Origin: Siphonodentalium dalli
Lineage: Eukaryota > Mollusca > Scaphopoda > Gadilida > Siphonodentaliidae
DNA: 64,000 nt
Reading direction: 5' to 3'
Assembly (NCBI GenBank): GCA_032622095.1
Contig: CP136069.1
Coordinates: 154,803,043 to 154,867,042, forward strand
The notes beneath the pieces are model-generated. The model was given only the letters and a program-made list of their open reading frames with translations, made no database searches and had not been told where the DNA came from. Every line of letters begins with the position of its first letter. Within the stretch, counting starts at the first letter, position 1. The translations under genes and the position numbers were made by a program. Below, in pieces: positions 33,564 through 45,300 of this stretch.

Positions 33564-35447
33564 TTAGGCCACAAAATCGCAATCGCCGATTTTCCTATTG
33601 CTTTATGTGTCGCCTATTTTCGGTCTGTATTTGTATCTCTCGCAACAATAAGGAGTGTCATACCGGTACCGTGGTGACTTCGACCACTTTGATCAATAAT
33701 AAATGCAACCATATTACTCTCAAAAGAAAACAAAAACATATTTGTCACTTTTCAAAATGCATTTTTGATGAAAAAATTGGCAACGCATTTATCGGGAAAT
33801 GACAACTCCATTCATCGGATCGACAATATGACAGTTCTCAGATACGTATCCATTTATCAATCGATCGTGCCCTCAGACTTGCGCAACTTGGTGAATATGT
33901 ATTATTACCATTGTGTGTCCATACACTATCATGTATTGAGGCGATCTTTTGTTTCTGATAAGTATTGCGTCGAGCCATAGATGACGAGACGCAATGCCCG
34001 TTGGAAACAGAAGTTAGCCTTAATGGTAGTTAATACATTGTCGTGAATGGACATATTTTGGTCTGGTTTATTAAGACGAGTTTGGAACGATAGAACATCA
34101 TTTCATATTTCAGTAAGGAAGTATTCCTTTGCCGGGCCGGGTTGGTATAAAACAAAAAAGAGTCGACGGACAAGCCTGATGACAGCACCCGCACCGGAAA
34201 CGCCGCAGGCGACTGTGTCAACCTCTGATCTTCTGGAAACTCCACAGTGTAGTGAACATCAACCGACTGTTACATCCCACGCTCACAGAAAGCCGAAAGT
34301 ACAACATAAAAAAAACTACATGCGAAACAGTGTGCGAAACGGAAATTGTTCGATGCATCTAAGCCAAAACATCGAATGTTGTTAATGACACTCTGACAGA
34401 GATGCAAACAAAATTAGCGCAAACAAAGTTAGCAGTTGTTGCCGAAAAACTTCACAACGCTGTGTGTTTATTTGAACTGAGGGAGTTCGTTGCATTAATT
34501 GCAGAGGACAAATTTCCTCTTCAAATATATCTTTTAGATTGTTCCTAGAAACCGTTCGATGGTTTTCGCAGATTACAACCACCAGCATGTGGTACTGGGT
34601 CGTCGTCTTTGAGCGTGGGACCACTATCTACTTCCGATTCTTCCATTGGTTCACAGCCCAGTTCTTCCAAATCACTGACATTAGAAATAACAGAAGTTAT
34701 AGAACACCGAGAGAAATCGGGATGAGGCTAGCTGCAGTCGTAGTGAACCCGATCCCGAATAAATCCAGATAAAATTGTACATTTACATATAGAGTCGGAC
34801 CCTCCCCCAACTATTTCCTTGATAAGATTACATCACATGGAACCAAACTGACACTTGCTAAATATGTGCGCCAACAATTGTGTTTGCAATTCTGAATTTC
34901 AATCATGATTTGTAAGATAAATTTGTTATTTACCACTATGTGTCCATTCACGATAATGTATTAACTATACCATTAAGGCTTACTTCTGTTTCTAACGGGC
35001 ATTGCGTCTCGTCATCTATGGCTCGTCGCAATACTTATCAGAAACAAAAGATCGCCTCAATACATGCATGATAGTGTATGGACACACACTGGTAATAACA
35101 CATATTCATCAAGTTGCCCAAGTCTGATGGCACGATCGATGGATAAATGGATACGTATCTTAGAACTGTCATATTGTCGATCCGATGGATGGAGTTGTCA
35201 TTTCCCGATAAATGCGTTGCCAATTTTTTCATCAAAATGAATTTTGAAAAGTGACAAATATGCTTTTTCTTGTTTTGAGAGCAATATGGTAGCATTTATT
35301 ATCGCTCAAAGTGGTCGAAGTCACCACGGGATCGGTATGACACTCCTTATTGTTGCGAGAGATACAAATATAGACCGGAAATAGGCGACTGCATGTTGAC
35401 ACATAAAGCAATAGGAAAATCGGCGATTGCGATTTTGTGTCGTTATG
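33564..35447. mobile_element. Fold-back element with ~500-bp inverted arms
   Basis: Arms at about 33564-34066 and 34944-35447 are inverted copies at high identity. The outer end is CACAAAATCGCAATCGCCG and the inner part includes GAATGGACA/TGTCCATTC. The 880-bp interior (34067-34943) has a short frame at 34047-34385 rich in Pro/Thr/Ser and Lys/Arg that matches nothing I recognise. There is no recognisable transposase, so probably non-autonomous. Confidence 0.75.
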
Positions 35448-35599
35448 TTCATATAATTTCAAGCTTCAGATTCCGATGGGAATTTGACGAATGATTTCTA
35501 AGACATTCGTTTCACTAGAATAAATTGGTCGGAGCTAAGAAAAAATGCTACTTTCCTTCTTAAGAATGGCATTTCGTCTGCTGGGTATCAAAAACGAAA

Positions 35600-36830
35600 T
35601 CTCCACCGGGAACCGCGCGGACGCGTTTCCACCGGGAGCCGGAATTATCCCCAATCTTTGGAAATTCGATTATACTGAGTGTGAATCTTGTAGAAATCAG
35701 CGCTAAACATATTGTTCATCTTTTTTATGTTCCTCTCACCGTCTATGCATCCTGACTCGATTGGTCCCACTTGTGACATCCTTAAACTACACAATTAGAC
35801 TCCTGAAATCATGGAGATAAATAGATAAGTTTGGTAAACCAATTTTGATCAAATTTAGTGCCCACTAACCCCATCTCTCACCCAAACAGCACCAACGTGG
35901 CGTCTTTAAATTACAAGATCAGACTCCACGTATTGTGAATAAGAATGCATATCATTTGGTGGAAATTGGCGCTAAAAATTATTGCGTATCAATTTTGGTG
36001 CCCTCTGCCTTTCAGTTCAACCCTGACTCGAATGACGCCAGATTTAAGCCACACCATTAGACTCCTCATACCATGGGGATGATATTGTATAAGTGTGGTG
36101 GAAATCGGCGACTGAGCACATTCTTATCAAATTGAGTGCCCGTCCCACAATCTGTTATCCAAACGACAGCAATTTGGAGTCTTTAAATCGCACAATTAAA
36201 TTCCTTGTGGCATGGAGAAGACTATAATATGTCAATTTGGTGGAAATCGGCGCTAAAATTAGTTTTATCCATTTGTGTGCCCCTTCCGTGCACCCCTGGT
36301 GCGAATGGCGCCACGTTTGACATATTTAAACGCCATTAGATTCTTCATAAAATGGGAATGATTATATAAACGTTTCGTGGCAATCGGCGGCAAACATTTT
36401 TTTCTACCCCTCCCCCTTTTCTGCCCTGACAACGGCGTCACTTTAGAAAGTTCTAACCCACACCATTATCTTTCTCGTAAAAAGTTACCCCTAGTAGACC
36501 GTTTTGTGCCATCTAGATGGTCCCTCGGCGCTAAACTTAGTTGATCAATTTGTGTGCCCCGCTCCCCTTCCGTGCATCACCGACTCGAACGGCGCCACTC
36601 TTGACATATTTAAAGCACACCATCAGATTCCTTATATCATGGGGATGGTTATATATAAGTTTTGTGGCAATCGGCGACAATTGTTTTTTCTGCCCCTCCC
36701 CCTTTTCTGCCCCTGGCAACAACGGCGTCATTTTAGAAAATCCTAACCCTCACCATTATCTTTCTCGTAAAAAGTTACCCATAAGAGACCCCTTTAGTGC
36801 CATCTAGATGGTCCCCTGTGGATTTATATA
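35600..36830. repeat. Diverged satellite, ~190-270 bp units
   Basis: Repeated blocks (near 35690, 35870, 35990, 36130, 36260 and 36540). Each has GGTGGAAATCGGCGCTAAA-like, GTGCCC and CATTAGACTCCT segments. The last two blocks (about 36240-36500 and 36520-36810) are longer and more alike, both ending in a CTCCCCCTTTTCTGCC stretch and AAAAAGTTACCC. Confidence 0.65.
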
Positions 36831-37236
36831 GAACACAGACAGACATTCGCAAATATAGATATAGGTAGATAGACTGTAATCACGGCAGATCTTTTACAAA
36901 CCAGCCGACAGCAGTTTTACTTTCATTGGTCAAGGACTGATTGGCGTTTCACAAAGGACCATTTTCACACATATAAAACCAATAATTTCCACTCCTCAGA
37001 ATAATAACATTAATTTGGAAGTCAAAAGCCACATTTTCTCACTAAATTTTACGTTTTAGAATTGATATAAAACTTCCTATTTTCGCCGTTTTGAACGCTT
37101 TATGCCATTTTAAGAAATCATTTAGATTCGTCTTGAATTAAATGCGATGTTTCTTTCAACAGACGAATTATGAATTAAACTCGAGTCTAATTCTAATTGA
37201 ATTAGATTCGTCGGTAGTGCGACGTTTGTTCCAAGG
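36831..37236. other. Gene-free stretch
   Basis: Only short inverted fragments around GAATTAGATTCG/CGAATCTAATTC are visible near 37120-37210. Confidence 0.4.
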
Positions 37237-37816
37237 GTAAGTGTCGCGATTACTAAAGATCAGCGATCAGTGGTTCACGGACGGACAAAGAACCTGATAT
37301 GAGTCCAACAATCAGTAACGAGTCGGACCAATTTTGGAGATTTCGTTTTGAAGCTCAAACAGACTGAATGACCTATTCATACTGTATTATTTGTTGCTAG
37401 AGCCTTTTTTATTAAGAACATATAACCATATCCTTTAGATATAAACGAAATAGCTTCTTTTTTGTAACAAACACAGTGCAAAGTTTCAATGGTAAATCAC
37501 ATAGATAAACGCGTGCTTAAGTGATGGTCAACATCTATATATATATTGCTCAATTTGCGGAGTCGAACATAGCTAACACAACCGTATGAAACCGACGAAG
37601 AGTATACTAATCGGAAAAGATATCGAGAAACTCACATGTCGTACATCTTTTCGTCTTTCCGCGTCAAAAAGTCCTGACAAAATTGGAATCGAGTCGGGTC
37701 CTGATCAGAAACGAGTCGGAACGACATCGTTAAAGATCCCAGTGGTGAGCCCGCTGAACCCCAGTGATAATACCAGACAAATATATTGACAGCGTGCCAT
37801 GACTAAAAAACGCCCG
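37237..37816. repeat. Direct repeat, left copy (LTR-like pair)
   Basis: From GTGTCGCGATTACTAAAGATC to CATGACTAAAAAACGCCC. It is closely matched by 38441-39031. Shared landmarks are GAGTCGGACCAATTTTGG, TGCTAGAGCCTTTT, AAATAGCTTC and CCGCTGAACCCCAGT. The two copies flank 624 bp. They may be the long terminal repeats of a small retroelement, but I see no primer-binding site, polypurine tract or coding sequence. Confidence 0.65.
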
Positions 37817-38440
37817 GAGCAGCTAGGATCCGGATCAGCCAAGACCGCTCACAAGGTGTTTAGGTGGGATTTGAGAGACCAGAACAGTGCGGGATCTCAT
37901 GTGTGTGTGTGTGCGAGTGTGTGAGTGTGTGTGTGTGTGTGAGGGTGTGTGTGTGTGTAGTTCTTATAGTGGTACGATGGCGACATGTATACCATCGACT
38001 ACGTTCGCATAGAAACAAGTGTGAATCACACAACAAAGCCATGACAGGCAATTACCACCCGAAATGTCGACATCGCGATATGCTTGTCGCGATAAAGCTA
38101 ACCAGTCAGGACCGCCCATGGGCCGCCTGGGTTGATTTTAGTGGCCAAAACATTGGGATGTGTTAACATTAAACCCCAACCACGCACGGACGGGGGCCGC
38201 GGCACACAGAAGTCCGCTATTAACTCCTAACTTGCCAAACTTTCAATATTGTCGCAATCGTACCACCAAGAACTATAGGTACAGCGGAACTAACTTCGAC
38301 TAGATTCCCGAACACATATAGTATGGTCGTGGTACGCGAAATGTTGGGTTTTGGTGTCAATAGACGCAGGAGAGTCAGAAGTAAAAATACGATAATATGC
38401 CCAAACTGAACCTCTCACAGCGCTCGTGTAAACACAACGT
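37817..38440. other. Interior between the 37.2/38.4 kb direct repeats
   Basis: Contains a (GT)n microsatellite at about 37900-37956. No exon-like sequence could be supported. Confidence 0.5.
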
Positions 38441-39031
38441 GAGTGTCGCGATCACTAAAGATCAGCGATAAGTGGTTCACGGACAGACAAAGAACCATGC
38501 AGATCTGAGTCCATAAATCAGTAACGAGTCGGACCAATTTTGGAGATTTCGTTTTGAAGCTCAAACAGACTGAATGACCTATTCCTACTGTATTATTTGA
38601 TGCTAGAGCCTTTTATTCAGAACATATAACAATATCCTTTAGATATAAACCGAAATAGCTTCGTTTTTTTGTAACAAACACAGTGCAAAGTTTCAATGGT
38701 AAATCACATAGATAATCGCGTGCTTCAGTGATGGTCAATATCTATAATTTATTTTGCCCTATTTGTCGAACATAACTAACACAACCGTGTGAAACCGATA
38801 AAGAGTATACACATCGGAAAACATACCGAGAGACTCACCTATCGTCCATCTTTTCGGCTTTCCGCGTCAAAAAGTTCTCAAAATATTTCAAAAAATCGGA
38901 AACGAGTCGGGTTCTGATCAGAAACGAGTCGGAACGAGATCTTTAAAGATCCCAGTGGTGAGCCCGCTGAACCCCAGTCATAATACCAGCCCAAATATAT
39001 TTACAGTGTGCCATGTCTAGAAAACGCCCTA
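38441..39031. repeat. Direct repeat, right copy (LTR-like pair)
   Basis: Second copy of 37237-37816, same orientation, with scattered substitutions and short indels. Confidence 0.65.
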
Positions 39032-39949
39032 ACATATCTAAAATCCGCTTTGGGTAAACTTTGTTTTCTATTATGGCGTCCAACATGGTTGTCTATATGA
39101 CATCAGTTATCTAAATAATTCATATGTATATATTGTGGCATTACATAGGAATTACGCAGATATGCTTGTGCGTGAAATTAGAGTACAAAATCGAATAGAG
39201 TAACACGGACAGAAAATAATACAATCGCGCAATGAAATGGCTGTCAAAATGGCCGCAACTTCAAACCATGCCACGACCAAAGCAACGTATTGGATAACCA
39301 CATGTGCGTGAAAATACGTATTGGTAATATACAAGTCTGGTGATAAATATCGTTAAAGGTACACAGGTCATTAAAACAGATCCATCTGATGGATTTATCG
39401 GTGACTACAACGCAAGTCAATCCCAATGATGTACGTCTTGAAAGTTCGGGTTTTCTCCTTAGAATACACCCAGGAGTTGAGCCAAACATAATAATATCGG
39501 GCATGCAGCACACGAAGTAATGTTTCGCCACACAGTGTGTGGTAGTTTCATTCGGCATGATTCATTATGGAATGTAACGCAAAATCCTGATGCGCATAGC
39601 TTTGTTAAATTCCCGAATGTTTTAACACTCTCCGTGATAATAAACCATACACGTATGTCTCAATGCTTATTATACTGTAAAGAAACACTCATCTCTTCGT
39701 AGATTAGCACATCATCTCACCTTGTCAAAGAGATGGTACATCGTACATTTTGTTTAAGCCATTTTGAACGCCATGTTGAAGTGAGAATTTTTCCCATGTA
39801 TATGTTGTTCAGCAAACCAGGCCGCATTTTGATACCAAAACGCCTTCTTTACCAATTTATTCCGGGTCCTACCGCCTAACGACCATCAACACATGCTGGA
39901 AATTAACCCTATATATGTCGCAATCGCCGGTTATGTTCGCCATCAATGA
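39032..39949. other. Gene-free stretch
   Basis: Short open frames only, none with recognisable features. Confidence 0.4.
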
Positions 39950-40980
39950 ATCAAACGGGCCGAACCCCCCGTGTGGTGTCTAATTGTGATGATTCTAGTG
40001 GCCAGCACAATGCTTGTGTCTCGCGAAAACCCATGCACGTCATTCCTTTCGTGGAAGTTAATTTTAATGTACACTCAGCCTTGTAGGTGACGATATAGGG
40101 GTTGATTGCGTACTTATTGTGCATGGGAACACTGTCGTGTCTGTTTGAACATGTGACGTGCATGTGTTCAAGACTTGTCACGTGTGGGGACGCGGCGATA
40201 GAGGGTGGGATGTACGTACTTAAATTGCATGGCACAATGTCAGTTTGTTTGGACAGTTCATGTGTACGTTATCAAGGCTGGTGGTCATTGCACAGAGACG
40301 CGGCGACAGAGGGTTGATGTACACGTATACTCATATTATATGGGACACTGTCGGGTGTGTTTGAAAATTGCATGTGCTTGCTCTCAAACTGGTCACACGT
40401 AGGGACGTGACAGTATAGGGGATTGGTGTATGTACTTATTGTGCAGGCGACATTGTCGTGTTTGTTTGAACACGTAACTTGCATCTTTTCACGGCTTGTC
40501 ACATGTAGGGACGCGGTGAACACTTCATGTGCATATTATCAAGACCTGTCACATGTAGGGATGCGGCGATTGTGGGTTGGGATGTACGTACATATATTGC
40601 ATGGCACAATGTCAGTCTATTTGGACATTTCATGTGTACGTTATCGAGGATGGGGTCATTGCACAGGCACGCGGCGACAGGGGGTTGAGATGCACGTGTA
40701 TTCATATTATCTGGGACACTGTCGGGTCTGTTTGAAAATTGCATATGCATGCTCTCAAATTGGTCACACGTAGGGACGTGACGACATGGGGTTGGTGTAC
40801 GTACTTTTAATGCAAGGGACACATTCGGGTCTATTTTATAAAGTCATGTGCAGGTTCCAAGGTAGGTCACAGGGCCTTGTCAGATGGGGTTGGTGTGGGT
40901 ACTTATATTGCATGGGACAATGTTGCGTCTATTTGAACAGTTCATGTGTATGTTCTCATGGCTGGTCTCAACTGCATGCC
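39950..40980. repeat. ~115-bp tandem repeat with higher-order period
   Basis: About eight degenerate units containing TGTCGTGTTTGTTTGAACA-like, CACGTAGGGACG and ATGTACGTAC segments. Two stretches (from about 40210 and from about 40600) match each other over three consecutive unit types, giving a higher-order period of roughly 390 bp. Short frames across it are periodic artefacts. Confidence 0.65.
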
Positions 40981-41486
40981 CCTTGAACCAGACCGAAATT
41001 TACAAATTTTATTATCACCCCTCCCCTCGGGTTGAAATCTTCCAACTTCTACAGCAAGTTTTAATTGTTGGACATTTCAGACAGGTTAACACCACCTCTG
41101 GACGCTCTACATATCACATCTTTCATCCGATTAATCTGATTTATTGTTTAAAAAACATGACCGCCATTAGATCTCGAATTTCTAAATTTGATTTCATTGA
41201 AACTGCAGCCGTCATTTATGAGCGGATTATCCGGAATATTTACGGGCATTGTCATCTCTATATGGGAGCTATCGAATTTGAATGTCTTCGATCAAAACAT
41301 TTCCACAGGCAGCCGTCTTTGATTTGTATCATTAACCCTTTACCCAACAAACCGGCCAAAACCGGCCAAATAAAGCTTCAACACCCTAAAATATCTTCGG
41401 TCTGTCTCAATAGAACCATACACATATGGATATCATTGGAACCGGCTCATTGACCACATTGTGATAGTTACAGTTATGCCCTGTGC
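40981..41486. other. Gene-free stretch before unit B
   Basis: Open for a while on the plus strand, but without recognisable protein features or exon borders. Nothing supported. Confidence 0.35.
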
Positions 41487-41545
41487 CAATGCATTCTCTT
41501 ATATATGCGAGTCGACCATAGGTCGCCTCGCATATATAAGAGTAT
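41487..41545. repeat. Palindrome at the left junction of unit B
   Basis: Arms CTCTTATATATGCGAG and CTCGCATATATAAGAG flank a 21-bp centre. The similarity between the units begins immediately to the right. Confidence 0.7.
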
Positions 41546-41982
41546 CAATGGTTTGTTGAACTTGTTCTCTCAAGATTTCATAAGGGAACTAATTGTCAAT
41601 GGGTATTTAGTTAAGAAACGGTCAATGTAGTCATGAAACACTCGCGTTTGAAGAAAATGTCCAAGAACGAAACCGTATCAATAGGTATCCTTTCAAATAA
41701 ATCAAGTGTATGACTTTCAGTGACGTGTATGTGACTTTCCATACATGTTTGTACGTGTGACCTCTAAACGTGTTCGATCCAATGAATTACAATGCAGCTG
41801 CAGGAACCATTAGTATACATGCATGTGCATGCTTTTATGTATGAAAGTCATATCATAAATTCATATTGAATAGGAAACAGCCACAACGTTCAAGAAAGTG
41901 ATAATTGTAACTGTTTTTCGCATTTACATTTATGAACAATCGAAGGTAAATTAAAGATGACAACATGCAGTTCACCAAAGCA

Positions 41983-41988
41983 TTTATT
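41983..41988 (-). promoter_or_regulatory. Candidate polyadenylation signal, copy B
   Basis: AATAAA on the minus strand, about 230 nt beyond the stop codon. It matches the position in copy A. Confidence 0.5.
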
Positions 41989-42218
41989 GTACTATTTGAG
42001 AATGTTCATTTACATGTAGCACCATAGTAAATTATCGCCACAAACCAAAATCAAGCACCAGTCTGATAAATTACTTGCCAATGGCGTGTAAACATTATTT
42101 TCTTATTGTAATTTACAAATGCGAAATCGTATAGTATAGACCCCGGACTAAGAATAGTCAGCAGGCGTTTCTCCTCGGGTAATATAGTGTATAGACAAGT
42201 ATATCGTGGTTAGTAGGT

Positions 42219-42317
42219 TCAGCAGTTGTCGCTCCTTGGGGAGTCCGTGAGGTATACGTGGAGTGTAGTCAGCTTCCCGACAGTACCCAAACAGGACGGC
42301 ACTGGCTTCAGGAACGC
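42219..42317 (-). CDS. Copy B terminal coding exon
   Basis: Acceptor CATTTTAG, 32 codons, TGA at 42219-42221. Begins AFLKPVPSC and ends SPRSDNC. Confidence 0.8.
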   Translation of the reverse strand, partial: AFLKPVPSCLGTVGKLTTLHVYLTDSPRSDNC

Positions 42318-45300
42318 CTAAAATGAGACAGGAAATGAAACACTAAAAAAATTGTTAACATTAACTAAATATTAGTTAATTTTTAACCCAATTATTTGGT
42401 TGCCCACAACCAACTAATCAAATATAATTATAATCCAATTATTTCATAACCCAACTTTAGTCGGTTTCGACTAAAGTGTAGTTACAATCGACTAAATGAA
42501 AAATTAATCCAATTTAATTTTCGTTAACCCAATTGCCTCAATTCTCAACAGACTAAGGGTGGATACACACTTGTATGTAATTTATGTATGTAATATCCAT
42601 GTATTCCATGTATTTTACATGGTCACACCAATCATTGATAGTATTATTCGCCTGCGCGCGATCGGTCCATTTCAACAGGCGAGGCCGGTGAGTAGTTATA
42701 AGCCATTATCAAACTAACTGCTATTAAGAAATTTCATGCTAGTCATAAACATGTCTTCTTTCGTGGATGCCGAAATAAAAAAAAATCCTGTCTGATGTAT
42801 GTTGCTGCTTTTCACGAGTTTTAATTCTTTCGAAAGTGGTTTGAGTCCGTCGATTTTATACTGTATTTGTTGCTCGTTATTTCTTGGAAACATGGTCATC
42901 CAAAACAAAAATAAAATATGATGAATTTGAAGCTCTTTTAGGACGATACCGGTTTGTTGAGATTGCTCGGATAATCTGAGAGCGAGCTCTTGTGATAACA
43001 TTCAATTGGGATATCCATGCAAATATCCATTACAGCGCCATACAATTAATGCAGGTACAGCATTGAAATTAAAAAGAGTGACACCCCCCCCCCCCCATTT
43101 TTCACCCATAATTTACAGAACAGTATATGTTTCTCAAGCCACAGGTTGAAATGTTCCTATTCCTAACTGTCACAATTATTTTGAGCGGCCTGACGACTTC
43201 GTCCGAGTCGACAGCTATCTGCACGTCCAGAGCTTGACTCACTGTGTTTAAACATAGCCGCAATGATTGGGTTGTCAACGGACACACATTACATGTCTGT
43301 ATGACCCATGTAAAACGCTAAATGCACGATATGTACAGAGATTACATACATGTGTGTATCTACCCTAAGCTTCGATTAAAAGCAACAACATTAATTGCGT
43401 CTGCCAATATTGCGTTACAATCAACCCAATAGTTAGTATAGCTCCACAACCCAATAGTGGGTCACCAAATGGAGTTGAGTTATAAACTCTGACTAAATAT
43501 TTAGTTAATTTCAACTGAATTGATTGGGGTAATCAAATATTTAGTTATTATGCTGAAACAGCTGGGTAATGTTCTAGTTACAAAATGTAACCAAATGTTT
43601 AGTAAGTTTTAACTGGGTAATTAATTTAAGCTGAAAAAAGTTCACTAAGGTTTGGTGAGCATTGTTTCCTTTGTAAGAGGAAGGTTTCAAAGTTTAAAGG
43701 TACTCAATCCGAACAGACGCTCCTAAATAACTATTTCTTTGGCTTCTGGGGTAAAAAATATTTGATTCGAGTCGAGGAACCCACCCATTAAAGCTCACAG
43801 TGATCAGATATCGATTTTTGAAGTTTGTTATTTCTCGAGATATTCAATAATAAGTGGCCCAGAAACACGTGGTCAAACGGACGATCTTGCGGATGAAAAT
43901 TGATAACTCTAAAATGAAGTGGTAATAATAACCACTTGATTTTGGAGTTATCCATCTTCATCCGCAAAAATTGATATCTGATCACTCTGAGCTTTGTTGG
44001 CCGGTGGGTGGGTTCCTCGACTCGAATCAAATACCCCACCCCCGAAGCCAAAGAAATAGTAATTTAGGAGCGTCTGATCGGATTGAGTAACTTTGAGTGC
44101 GAATCAAGTAGACAAGACCTAGAGTGTAGCATATGCTTATTTTCTATAATTAAAATAACTTATAAACGCAAATATAAAAGACGGTCGTGAATATTAGGGA
44201 CCATTATTGAATGGCACAGAGTTATTTTATACGAACAGCATCCAAATGAAATCAATACTAATTGACAGACGCGTTTCCGGACAGGGGGTCTTCGATTCAT
44301 TTTTATTATTTCATACCCAGGAAACTATATATTAATCATGTTGCGGAGAAGATAATCCATCTTTAACATTTACTTTACCTATATTAACAAGGTCACACAA
44401 TTGTGTGGTATGTTAAGCGGGACCATCCTGCATCTACTCTTGGCCTACTGAATTGTTATTATATACCATGATTGGTTCTTACCGACAGCTCCGGCATTGA
44501 GGGGTGTTCGTATCTGTTTGAGACGGCATTGGCGGGGAATGCGAATCCGAAAGCGTTAAGCTTCCCTTTGTTATACAGAACGAACGCCGGGAAGAACCAT
44601 CTACAGTCCATGTTCTCCTGTAGGTTCCACCAATAATGGTTACCTGAATAGAATAAAAGAACAATAGTATCGTTACACTATTTACAAAGCTATGGTTATG
44701 GTAACCCAAATTTGTAACCAAACGTCGGGTTAAATTAACAAAACATTGGGTTTGAAGTAACTAAACCTGGTGTTAGAGAAAACCTAAGTCAATATATAAT
44801 TATAGTTCATCTCAACATTGGATCAGTTTTGACCACATAATCTGATATTCTGGTAATTAATTAAGTTTCCCAAAAGTAATTGATTCATTTCGGACATAAA
44901 TATCTGAATAGAGGTGAGATATTCTCAATTAAACCAGACTTCGAACCTAGTATGTAATATAAAAGTCCGAAAAGAGGTGTAACATATATTGATTTCCTTT
45001 TCGGGAATAAATTAACAACATTTATAGAAAAATACTTGTACAAAAGACACTACTACAACTATATAAGTCCGACATAACAGATGCCTTCGCTGTGTATTTA
45101 TTTGAGTTTGATAAACTGAAGAAAATGTGACAAAGAGAGTACATATCCAGCAAATCTTTATCAAGGGGCGCAACTGAAAATCAGTGATTATTAACTAAAC
45201 TAAACTAACACGGGTATACCACATTTCCATAGGGAAAATAAGAGGGTATGTTAATGAGTTGCATACAATACGGAAGATTTGACTGAATAGACAATTATAT

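Noticed and set aside
34047-34385. 112-codon frame in the fold-back element as a THAP or P-element-like protein
   Set aside because: There is no zinc-ligand pattern or transposase motif. The composition alone (Ser/Thr/Pro, basic) is not enough.
40884-41453. 189-codon plus-strand open frame
   Set aside because: Its first part runs through the ~115-bp tandem repeat and the rest has no recognisable features, exon borders or conserved second copy.
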